Below, in pieces: positions 12,146 through 21,115 of a stretch of DNA of 64,000 nucleotides. A program made the position numbers and the translations under genes. Source of the DNA: Fonsecaea monophora (Eukaryota; Ascomycota; Eurotiomycetes; Chaetothyriales; Herpotrichiellaceae); NCBI RefSeq assembly GCF_001642475.1, contig NW_019174053.1, forward strand, positions 30,750 through 94,749, in the 5' to 3' direction. Under the pieces are notes generated by a model. The model saw only the letters and a list, made by a program, of their open reading frames with translations, was not told the origin of the DNA and did not search any database. Within the stretch, counting starts at the first letter, position 1. Every line of letters begins with the position of its first letter.

Positions 12146-12898
12146 AGTTCTCCACGCGAGACCAACGAATGTCGCGGACATGTCACGGACGGAAAGAGAA
12201 GGAATGGGATATATATACATGTACAACACGATATGATGTTCAGGGAGGCAAGGGTATATTGTCAGCGCAAAGAGGCGACTCTGGTTGTGTACATCAAGTC
12301 TACTCGTTAGAAGTCCAGCATGGTACACGGTTGGACCGGGAAAGTGGCTGGTCGAAAAGCGTGTGCATCAAGGGTTGTTTGGCCACGTCAACACTTTATA
12401 CAAATACCATTTCTGATCCCGTTGATTGTTCATATTGGGCGTGATAACTGAGTGGATAAGTTGTCGATGAAATAAACCTCATACTCCGGTAGTTCCCCGT
12501 ACTGGTACATTTCGATATGTAAAAGAATCCACCGGCGAGCGATTCGCGGGCGGTGGCCCCTGCTTTCTTTGCCGCTCGTGCCAGCCGATTGTGGCCGCCT
12601 CGCCGCTTCGCAAACATGCCAAGAACCCCTTTTGAGGCTGAATCGACGTCACTCTGCGCAGGCTTTTTGTCTCGTGTTTGTCAAAGTGTCATTTCTACCC
12701 CCCTCGTGTTGGTTGGTCTTTGTATTGACTGAACAGCTTGGTCTCAACGCGACTCCCGAATTCCTGTCTTCCTCCGCCTCCCCCTTCGATGGCCTTTCCC
12801 ATATTACCATCTACCTCTCTGATTCCGGCTATCGTCGTTGAAGACTCTTAAATCTTCCGGCCACATCGACTCGTCCTACTTGCGCACACGAACGAATC
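12146..12898. other. Intergenic region upstream of SVP26
   Basis: Holds the 3' flank of the receptor gene and the promoter of SVP26. The last 150 bases are pyrimidine-rich, usual for a fungal leader. No gene seen. Confidence 0.55.
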
Positions 12899-13606
12899 AT
12901 GTGGATTCTCCCCATCGTGGGGTACACCGGCCTCATACTCGGCTTCGGATTCCTGACTCTCTCCATCGCTTCGGGCCTCTATTACCTCTCTGAGCTGGTC
13001 GAAGAGCACACGGTCCTCAGTGCCAAACTTCTCAAGCGCCTGATTTACGCCGTCGTCGCCGCACACTTGCTCCTCTGGCTCGTTGATGGATTCCCCTGGT
13101 ACTTGACCTTGTTGGGTGTGGTCAGTCACGGCGTCTACGCGACGAACTTGCGGCATTTCCCTATTGTGAAACTGTCAGATCCTTTTTTCCTCTCGAGCTG
13201 TGCCTTGGTCATCCTCAATCATTGGTTATGGTTCAGACACTTCAGCGATGTAACTACAAGAGGAGGCCCATATCGGGGTGCACCACCGAGCAGCAGGCGG
13301 GACTGGTATTCAGCACCTCCAGTATATGATCAACCCACCTTTACCGAGATTGCGTCGTACTTTGGACTGTGCGTTTGGCTCGTCCCATTCGCACTGTTCG
13401 TCAGCCTCAGTGCCGGAGAGAATGTCTTGCCGAGTATGGGCTCCGAATATGCCACAGGCGAAAGAGAAGGTGTTGGCTTCAAAAAGGGTCATAGAAGGAA
13501 GAATACCGGAATGGCCAAGGCGGCGGTTCATGCCACGAGAGATTGGGTTACAGAGACGGGTGCGGTGATGGGATTCTGGCACGCTGACAATGTTCGGCCT
13601 GTATAA
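12899..13606 (+). CDS. svp26: Svp26/Tex261 family ER-Golgi cargo adaptor
   Basis: Multi-helix membrane protein of early Golgi and COPII vesicles. The yeast protein helps package and retain mannosyltransferases such as Ktr3 and Mnn2. It is a single exon of 235 aa. The N-terminus begins directly in a hydrophobic helix (MWILPIVGYTGLILGF), followed by the family's ASGLYYLSELVEE and the block YATNLRHFPIVKLSDP. The next helix contains LNHWLWFRHF, then comes a variable loop rich in Arg and Pro, then another helix (YFGLCVWLVPFALFVSLS). The last 60 residues are cytosolic and basic. Together with the GH47 gene it suggests an N-glycosylation context, but the two are 9.5 kb apart with unrelated genes between. 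Confidence 0.93.
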   Translation: MWILPIVGYTGLILGFGFLTLSIASGLYYLSELVEEHTVLSAKLLKRLIYAVVAAHLLLWLVDGFPWYLTLLGVVSHGVYATNLRHFPIVKLSDPFFLSSCALVILNHWLWFRHFSDVTTRGGPYRGAPPSSRRDWYSAPPVYDQPTFTEIASYFGLCVWLVPFALFVSLSAGENVLPSMGSEYATGEREGVGFKKGHRRKNTGMAKAAVHATRDWVTETGAVMGFWHADNVRPV

Positions 13607-14462
13607 GGATAAGAGCCGGATCAAACCATTGGCTCGCTCGACGTTGATCGATATTTTGGCACATGTGGACGCATCACCTCAACTTCGGGAACGAACGCAT
13701 CCTACACATATGTCGTGCCATCAAACTCTGGGCAGAAGATAGCTGCAGGAGTATAGCTATCCATTTTTGGAGTCTACATTGCCGACTATACTAGCCGACA
13801 GACCCCGCAGATGGAAAGAGTCACGAATTGTGATCGTTGCGCATTGATGACAAGCCATGCCAATGCTGGAACTTTTGTGGAACTTTGTTGGAGCTTTGGT
13901 CGGGGCAAAACTGTGACCCATCTGAGCCTAATCGCTCAATGATGAAAAGATCGGCAGGTCCAAGTCGCTGTCATAATGCGTACGTGGCTTTGCGATATTC
14001 ATGGCCTTGCTCTACCTCGTCTATGGATCTTGGAACATCTTGCGCGCGAATATCGGTTACTCGGATGTCTGCCCTGTGGCGACTTGACTCGCCAGATGGA
14101 GAAACCGGACCCACCACCGCCAGTTGAGTCGAGGAAGAGGTCGAGGTCGAGGTCGAGGCCTCTCTGTGTCGGCAGATATGCTCTTCCGCCGCGCCGAGCA
14201 GCGCAAAGGAGCAGAGTTGGAGGTACCACCACATGATGTCCAAGCCATTTTATTGTCCCGGGCATCCTGGCCACATATAAGGTAGACGCGGAATTTCTAT
14301 CACTAGGTATTTTGTAGACTCGGACGATTACCACGAACATGATAATGACAATGTCTGATGCCAATGTTAATAAAAGTGTCCACTAGGACGCAGAGTTGAG
14401 TCGAGTTGAGCCCAGACGTCCTTTTTTCCCAGGTATCGGGTCTCAGAGGATTCGTGACAGAT

Positions 14463-14490
14463 CGATTGATAGATAGATAGATTGATAGAC
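14463..14490. repeat. Imperfect GATA/GATT microsatellite
   Basis: A short tetranucleotide run (GATTGATAGATAGATAGATT and similar) in the convergent gap. It would lie downstream of the TENA-like coding region. Confidence 0.7.
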
Positions 14491-14694
14491 AGTTGGCTAT
14501 ATCCAAGGTACGTGCGCACATACAAACATACATTCATAGATGTATGAGAGACCAGATGTTCACAACGCGATCAAAGCAAATCGTAAAATTTGGTACATTC
14601 CCGCCACGCTCGCATTCCGCACCGTCAGGTCGAGTGTCCTGTACGTACACACATACAAGCGAATGAGGAAAATTCCGCCGGTGACTCAGTTGCT

Positions 14695-14724
14695 CAGTCA
14701 GTCAGTCAGTCAGTCAGTCAGTCA
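14695..14724. repeat. CAGT microsatellite, 7.5 units
   Basis: A perfect 30 bp tetranucleotide array that ends 7 bp before the TENA-like stop codon, so it lies in that gene's 3' UTR. Confidence 0.9.
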
Positions 14725-14731
14725 ATCTCTC

Positions 14732-15964
14732 TCAAGCTCCTAGAACACCACTGACATCAGGCCAGAACCGCCGCTCGACATCTAAGACGTGCTTCCACAC
14801 CGCGCGGTACACGTCCAGCTTGCGGTTGACGGCGTCCTCGCGCTCGGCCAGGAGGTCGGTCAGCTCGGCAATCTCGGCGACAAAGACCTCGAAGTCGCTG
14901 CTCGTCCAGTTGGGGATGAAGGCGTCTCGGAGGGCGCCGCCGTCCAGGTCGCTCGAGTGGCGAAGAGTATCGTTGTGGCCTTCTGTGTTGGGGGCCGTGG
15001 CTCTGTCGTTCTCGCTGTTCTTGGTACTATTTTCGTTCCCGTCCCTGCCAGTGGTCTCGTTGTCGTTGATCAGCGTGTTGACCTCACTCCCTTCCAACTC
15101 TGACATGACACCTTCCGACTTTGTCGTCTCCTTTTCGTTCCGACCCACTTCGGCAGTCGGCTTCTCCCAGAAAGACCTGGCGTAGTTCCATGCACTCAAA
15201 TACACGGTCTCGGTCGCCCACAGCACAACCATACCCTCGAGCAGGCTCATGCTGGGATCGGTCCAAAATGCTCGAAACAAGTCGATGTATTGCTTTGTGG
15301 CCTGCTCAGCGGTAAACATGCCATCGGCGCGTGTGGGCGCGTCCAACTCCAGACCGTACTTGGCAGCGGTGTCGGCGAAGAATTTCAACTCGGTGTGGAT
15401 GTTCTGCAAGGCGCCACTCAGACAATGGACGATGCGCCAGCGCAATGACGTCGATTTGTCCGCGACGTTTGCGTAGGGTAAGTCGACGCGGGCGATGAGA
15501 GAGCCGATGAAGCCAATGTAGGCTTGGGCGTAGAGCCGGTCCTGGGAGAGCCACCGTGATAATATGTGCTTGGGTAGTTTACCCTGTCCTGCCAGTCGAA
15601 GGAAGGGGTGTTCTGTTGCGTGCGCGAACTGTTGCGGCGCGGAAGTAAGCAGGATGTTTGTTAGCGATGGCGGTGGACCTGTGCTTATTGGGGGTGACGA
15701 GATGTATGGTTGGTTCTGGGCTTGTTGGTGAGAAGGTAGATTGTGGACGTGGCTGCTTGGGTAAAAGTACGTGGTTGTATTGCTGTAGGCGTGAGGGTTT
15801 GGTTGTTGGATGGTGTAGCTTTGAGGATTGGCCTGGCTACCCTGGCTCATGACTCCAGTCGTACCAGAAGAGACGGACATCTGGTCGCTCATGACCGATT
15901 GACGATGAATGTAGGGCCCAGGAGGGCCCTGGTGAGGGTAATAATGGGGCGAGTTGTTCCACAT
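14732..15964 (-). CDS. TENA/THI-4 (heme-oxygenase-like) domain protein with disordered extensions
   Basis: All-helical TENA-like fold; in the family this fold serves thiamine-precursor hydrolysis or pyrroloquinoline-quinone-type chemistry. The function here is unknown. It is a single exon of 410 aa. Residues 1-110 are Gln/Pro/Ser/Tyr-rich and probably disordered. The domain begins at ATEHPFLRLAGQGKLPKHIL (about 117-136), continues through WLSQDRLYAQAYIGFI and a central helix with FWTDPSMSLLEGMVVLWATE. About 75 polar, acidic residues (about 270-347) follow, then two final helices including YRAVWKHVLDVERRFWPDV. The ATG at 15964 has a strong CCCACC context; an in-frame ATG at 16033 would add 23 residues. 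I could not place the catalytic Cys/Glu pair of true thiaminase II with certainty. Confidence 0.85.
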   Translation of the reverse strand: MWNNSPHYYPHQGPPGPYIHRQSVMSDQMSVSSGTTGVMSQGSQANPQSYTIQQPNPHAYSNTTTYFYPSSHVHNLPSHQQAQNQPYISSPPISTGPPPSLTNILLTSAPQQFAHATEHPFLRLAGQGKLPKHILSRWLSQDRLYAQAYIGFIGSLIARVDLPYANVADKSTSLRWRIVHCLSGALQNIHTELKFFADTAAKYGLELDAPTRADGMFTAEQATKQYIDLFRAFWTDPSMSLLEGMVVLWATETVYLSAWNYARSFWEKPTAEVGRNEKETTKSEGVMSELEGSEVNTLINDNETTGRDGNENSTKNSENDRATAPNTEGHNDTLRHSSDLDGGALRDAFIPNWTSSDFEVFVAEIAELTDLLAEREDAVNRKLDVYRAVWKHVLDVERRFWPDVSGVLGA

Positions 15965-17271
15965 GGTGGGAAACTGACTGAAGAGAAGCTGGTTTGCAAG
16001 GCTGGAATGAGGCACCAAGGCTCCTGGATCCAATCTCTACGCTCCTGACCAAGATGAATCTGCGCAACAGTTGTCCTGAACCTTTCGACCGCGACACAGA
16101 GGACCGAAAAGTCCTATCCAAGTGCCAAAAGCGTCGTCGTCCCAAGGAATGCTACCAATGTCCCTTTCTTTCGTCCAAGGTTCAACGCATCTGTACAGCT
16201 CTTGAGAGACGCGCGGTCAGCAGCGGCAAGTGGAGCTTGGCCGAGATGCGGGAGTCAGCAAACCAAGAAGTCGAGCAGAGAGGCAGACCAGCGGATTGGT
16301 GTCGCCCGCTCGTGCCACTTCGAAAAGGTCCAGGAATCCGGTACGTGTCGAGCCGGTGTTGAGGTAATGCAGGTGGAGGAAGTGGCAAAAAGCACTCCTA
16401 GCCTTGCAGGAACCCTGACTACTCTAGAATGAGGAGGCGGTCGAGGTGAAACGGGAATCAACCTCCCACGGCAATGGATATGAAAGTATCTTTTTCGCTA
16501 GAACGCCCGTATCCGTCGGCTATCGGGTCTTCAGCTCGCCTCGTGTCGACGACACCCGATGATGTTGTACCCTCGTATCCAGCTCTTTCGAGGGGTCCGC
16601 GAAATTGCAGACCAAAAGCCACGAAATACGGCGTTCCTTAGGCGCAGAAGCGGCAACCAAGGGTGGAAGATAAAATGGCGATCAATTGTGGTCCACGACA
16701 ATTACGTACAGAGACTCGGTTGCTGAAACGTCCTGGTCTTTGTCCTTTGTCCTCCTCTTTCTCAAGACACTGTCTGCCTCTTATTCTCTAAAGATGTACC
16801 AGGCTGGGTCGGCTCGCGGGGGGGATGAGATGTAGTTCTCTCGCGGTGGGGGCAGAGCTGCAAGTGAGCTTGACGAGTGTCCTTTCTCTGGTTGCGATTC
16901 GCCCTTCGGTCCCCCGTAGAATCCCAGAAAAGCACAAATTCGGACAATCGGGTAAGAAATCAGGATCCCGACATTGATACGGTCCAAACCCAAGTTTTTC
17001 GTGGAGTAAGTTCGGCGAGAGTCATTCTTGGGTATCGTTGACAATTCGGAAAAGAGTTTGCCGAGTTTTTCGAGGTATGTAAAGAGGGTTACCGACACCA
17101 AGGCGACATTGTCAATATCGCTCTTGTATCTTCGACTGATTGACCTCTTTCCTTTGTCTTCTGGGAGCCAATCCATTGATCATCCAATCAGCAGCCATCC
17201 CATCACTGCATAATACATCCTGAAACCCGAAGTGGACACAAATCACCCCATATCGACCCCTCCAAAAAACA
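15965..17271. other. Divergent intergenic region
   Basis: Promoters of the TENA-like gene (-) and the SDR gene (+). Open frames here have no motif support and no convincing splice model. No repeat or RNA gene seen. Confidence 0.5.
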
Positions 17272-18337
17272 ATGCCTCGAGTCTTCCTGATCACCGGCAC
17301 GTCAACTGGCTTCGGTCATGACTACGCCCAAGAAGTCCTGGATCGCGGCGACATTGTGGTCGCGACAGCCCGCGACCCGACCAAGCTCTCCTTCGCAAAC
17401 ACGACCCCCGACACATACCTGGCGCTGCGCCTCGACGTCACTGACAAGGCGTCAATCAAGCAAGCCTTCTCCGATGCACTGAAGAAATTCGGCCGCGTCG
17501 ACGTCGTGGTCAATAACGCCGGGTACGGTCTCGCGGGCTGTTTCGAGGAGTGCACCGAGGAGCAAATCCGGCAGCAGATGGAGATCAACTTCTTCGGCCT
17601 CCTGGACGTCACCCGCGAGGCGCTGGAGACCATGAGGGACAAGCAAAAACCTCAGGGCGGCTTGATCCAGCAGATCACCAGCGTTGGCGGACAGCGAGGA
17701 GTGCCGTTCTTCAGCATCTACTGTGCAAGCAAGTGGGCTGTCGAGGGCTTTACGGAAGCTCTGAGCCATGAGGTGAAGCCCGAGTGGGGGATCAAGTTCA
17801 CGCTGATCGAGCCAGGTGGCTTCAGGTATGTTTGGGCTCTATCTCTCCCTGCTTGTCACGGTGCGATGGTGGTTGGTTTGTGACAGATACTCGAGTTATC
17901 GCCGCCACAAACACACTGACCAGCGAAGCTCTCGTTCATTTCATGCTTGCCCCTACTAACATTCCTCCAGAACAGACTGGGCTGGTCGCTCGATGACGTT
18001 CGCAAAACGCCACCCTGCGTATGACCGTATGTCTCTTCTCATCTTGTCCCGCCTCCCCCTTAGCTCGCCCCGTCACCTATCGCTAACAGATATTTCAGAC
18101 CTTGACGCCGAGAAGCATATGACCGCCCGCCATGGCAAACAGGCAGGGGACCCTAAAAAGGGCGCAAAAGCCATGTACGAGCTGGCCGTCATGCCCAACC
18201 CGCCATTGCGGGTCGCCGTCGGCACCGACGCCTACAAGGCGGTCATGAACAAGTTGGAGCAGTACGAACAGAACTACACAAAGTATGCCGAACTCAGCAA
18301 CTCGACAGATGTGGACGGTTACGTGCCACCGCAATGA
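17272..18337 (+). CDS. Short-chain dehydrogenase/reductase (classical SDR)
   Basis: NAD(P)H-dependent oxidoreductase with a Rossmann fold; the substrate is unknown. Exons 17272-17825, 17971-18026 and 18099-18337 give 282 aa; introns are 145 and 72 nt. The cofactor motif TGTSTGFG lies at residues 8-15, NNAGYG marks the structural Asn motif, and the active site is the Ser of ITSVGG with Tyr150 and Lys154 (YCASK). The middle exon is only 56 nt and contains TDWAGRSM, the segment that follows the PGG in related fungal SDRs. The C-terminal block KAVMNKLEQYEQN resembles fungal oxidoreductases close to retinol/17-beta-hydroxysteroid-type SDRs. No signal peptide is present, so it is probably cytosolic. 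The divergent neighbour is the TENA-like gene. Confidence 0.92.
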
Positions 18338-19201
18338 CCGGCGAGTTCTTCACGGTAAGACACACGGGATTCCCTTGTTTTCAAGACATACGGTAGACTC
18401 GATAGAATGCATAAATACTTGGTACAGCTGATAAAGGGCCAGTAGAAGGGGTTGGCAGTGCATTCCATCAGGATCCCATTTGATCATGAACATGATGATT
18501 CCCGGGACAACCTTTTTTTGATCCCAATAGTTGTGTCCACGGTGCTCATGACGGCGTGTCTTCTTCTGGTGTGACTGCCTATATGTGACAATCAAGCACC
18601 CAGACCTGGTGAGGTCTTTTGGCCTTTCTTCAAGTGAAAATATGGGGAAAATTCTGTAATGTACATATACACATTGGTGTGAAATAAGTGAAACAACACA
18701 ATCATCTGGCCCATTAGTCAATGAACTCATTTCCGATCCCATACCTTGTCGGCTTTTGTCCTCGCCCAACATTCCCCCCATGTCACGAGCACTGAGATCA
18801 TCATGGCGCTGTCGCGTTCCTGTTTCCTGTGTCGAAAGGCCTGGTCCAACCTGCCGTCTTGCCTCAACACCCAAGATCGTGTACATACACAGAGAACGCC
18901 CGGTCTTTGAACTCTTCAATGTCCCATTGGATAAAGCAAATCAAAAAGAAAAGAGGCAGAAAAAGATGCAACATGAGGGGTATCTGTAACAAGGCCAAGC
19001 AAAATGCTAGAATCGGATAAAAACCCCGGCAGCATACGTATGTCAATGCTTTTGACTGTGCCATGTTTTCACTTTTCGTAGTCGAGCTGCTCATCGAGCT
19101 CGAACAATATCTGTAGCGTCGTATTCACTTTTCCCTTCCTTTTGGTCGGCGAGCAAAATCGTTGTTGCTTAAGAGTGCTCTTTATTATACTGATAGACGT
19201 T
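18338..19201. other. Convergent intergenic region
   Basis: Between the 3' ends of the SDR (+) and the C2H2 regulator (-). It is AT-richer than the genes beside it. No gene, RNA or repeat recognised. Confidence 0.6.
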
Positions 19202-21115
19202 TCAAACCCGTTGTTGCTGTTGTTGCTGCGTAGCGCTAGCCAATTGATGTTTCAATGAATTAATCTCCTCTTGCATATTGTTGACCCGTTGCTCCAGGCT
19301 AGTCACATATGCCCATAGGCGCTCATCTTGCGCGAACATGACTTTGGATGTTTCTCCACTGCCATGCCCGGAATAGCCATGACTCGACAGACTATTGCTG
19401 TGAGACGACAAGGGACCACTTCCGCTCATGTGAGTCGGTGGCCCGCTAGGCTGAGTAGGGGGATGGGCCGGCCCGCTTTGACTGGGTAGAGTGTATCTTG
19501 CATCCGGCGGGTTAAGTACATGAGGAGGTGGTAGCTGTGGACCACCCGCAGGCACACCGAGAGAGGAACCTGAACCGCCTCCGGATCGTGTGTGCGATTG
19601 TGGATAAAAGGTCGTGCTTGGGGAACGGTTCCTGCCAACGCTACCTTCGCCTCCGGGGCCTTGACCGCCCCTGTGTGTTTGACCAGGAGAAAGAGGTTTG
19701 GGGCTCTCTGTCATTGGGTTCTGCGGATAAACGGTACCTGGAGCTGAAGGCCGTGAGCTGGAGGATGACCCGGTCATGGGTGGGAATGGCATTGGTGCGG
19801 CCGACGGTACGGCAGCATTGCTGGGGCCTGCATTCTGTTGGCTGAACCCGGTCCTAGGAGGAAACTGTCCACTGGCGATCCCTCCAGGGGGGCGTCCCTG
19901 TATCGGGGGATATGTGCTTGGAATTCGAGAGGTGTGGGCCGGGTCGTCTAACGTGTCATCCCCTGAAGGTGCTTGTCGACGGATACCCGGCCGTTTGTCA
20001 TTTCCCTCTTCATCCTCTAGAGGCTCAGGTTCGCCATAAACCACTCCCTCCATTGACTCCTCCACGTCCACTTCTTCTTCCCCACCAAAACTGCCCATGC
20101 TGGATCTCCGGCCGGCGCAACCCCCCGGCCCTTTGTTATGGCGCGCTAATGCATCCCCCCGAGCAAACTTCCGACCACATTTAGGGCATATATGAGGCCT
20201 TTCGCCGGTATGAAGCTTGGTGTGCCGCTTGAGGTCATGAAGACGGCGAAATCGCGATGAACAGGTCGAGCAGACGTAGGGTTTTTCTTGGCTATGCGTT
20301 AACAGATGGCTCTTCAGATTGTGATGACGAGTAAACTCGGTGGCGCAATAGGGGCATCTATGTTTTTTGCTGGAAGGAGATTTTGTACCTTGGCGTGTAC
20401 CGGAATGAGGCAAGCTCATCCCTCGTCTAGCAGCGTTTTCTGCTACTTGCGGCTGTAGGAAGGGGGTTGGATATGAGAGCGCCCCTGTCTTTGCGACATC
20501 GCTAGGAGAAGTCGAGCCTGCATCTGCATTCACCACCTGGCGGAGTGTGTCTTCAAGCGCGAGTGGGCTGCCCACGGTGGTGGTCATACCCGAGACCCCC
20601 GGCATGCCTTCTAGCGTGCCCAATGTCCCGCCGCTCGACATGCTTGTGGGACTGGTCAGCGCTGCATGGTTATCTCCAGTAAAAGAGCCTTCCGGAGCAG
20701 AAGCGGGCAGTTGCTGAATGTTTTCTGCGACTACAGCCAGTGGTTCACTGAGGGTAGTGGTGGGATCTGAAGGAATTTCTGGTGTTGCCTCGGGAGCTTT
20801 GCTCGTCGCAGTCTGGTCTGAGCCCATGAGCGCACTTCGGGCTTGGTGCAACGGATTTGGACTTGTTCCAGATGTTGGCGGAGGTGTAGATTGAGATGCC
20901 TTCTGTCGTTCCTCGGCGAAAGCGGCAGCGGCAGTCATGAAAGGTCCGTCGAGTCTCGGTCTCTTCCCGGGCCTCGACGACTCTTCAAAGTCGTCGCGCG
21001 AACTAGCCCGGGCTTTGGAAGGAGGTAGCCCTGAGCTGGGAGGTTTAGCGAATATGGGAGAGGTCGGAGCAGAATCCACTGGGGATAATTTAGGCTCTGG
21101 GCTGGAATCAGCCAT
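19202..21115 (-). CDS. C2H2 zinc-finger transcription factor (Azf1/Egr2-like)
   Basis: Sequence-specific nuclear regulator; target genes unknown. It is a single exon of 637 aa. A Ser/Pro/Thr-rich N-terminal half contains a basic KRPR motif near residue 51. Three fingers span about residues 254-335. Finger 1 has C254/C257 and H270/H274. Finger 2 has C282/C285 and H298/H302. Finger 3 (C310/C313, H326) ends with HNKGPGGC, so Cys replaces the last His. TGERP linkers join the fingers. Acidic and low-complexity Pro/Gly/Ser stretches follow. The last 40 residues (WAYVTSLEQRVNNMQEEINS and on to a Gln run) form a short coiled coil. The frame runs a few codons further up without an ATG, so the start is the ATG at 21115. 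The 4 kb upstream is gene-free, as is common for fungal regulators. Confidence 0.9.
   Translation of the reverse strand: MADSSPEPKLSPVDSAPTSPIFAKPPSSGLPPSKARASSRDDFEESSRPGKRPRLDGPFMTAAAAFAEERQKASQSTPPPTSGTSPNPLHQARSALMGSDQTATSKAPEATPEIPSDPTTTLSEPLAVVAENIQQLPASAPEGSFTGDNHAALTSPTSMSSGGTLGTLEGMPGVSGMTTTVGSPLALEDTLRQVVNADAGSTSPSDVAKTGALSYPTPFLQPQVAENAARRGMSLPHSGTRQGTKSPSSKKHRCPYCATEFTRHHNLKSHLLTHSQEKPYVCSTCSSRFRRLHDLKRHTKLHTGERPHICPKCGRKFARGDALARHNKGPGGCAGRRSSMGSFGGEEEVDVEESMEGVVYGEPEPLEDEEGNDKRPGIRRQAPSGDDTLDDPAHTSRIPSTYPPIQGRPPGGIASGQFPPRTGFSQQNAGPSNAAVPSAAPMPFPPMTGSSSSSRPSAPGTVYPQNPMTESPKPLSPGQTHRGGQGPGGEGSVGRNRSPSTTFYPQSHTRSGGGSGSSLGVPAGGPQLPPPHVLNPPDARYTLPSQSGPAHPPTQPSGPPTHMSGSGPLSSHSNSLSSHGYSGHGSGETSKVMFAQDERLWAYVTSLEQRVNNMQEEINSLKHQLASATQQQQQQRV

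Larger units (their letters stand above)
13607..14731. other. Convergent intergenic region with simple repeats
   Basis: Lies between the 3' ends of SVP26 (+) and the TENA-like gene (-). It holds GAGGTC x3 (14137-14154), an imperfect GATA/GATT array (14463-14490) and a CAGT array next to the downstream stop codon. No gene recognised. Confidence 0.6.

Noticed and set aside
13837..14243. Arg/Ser-rich frames near the GAGGTC repeat
   Set aside because: They arise from the simple repeat; both strands show equally long frames and there is no start or splice support.
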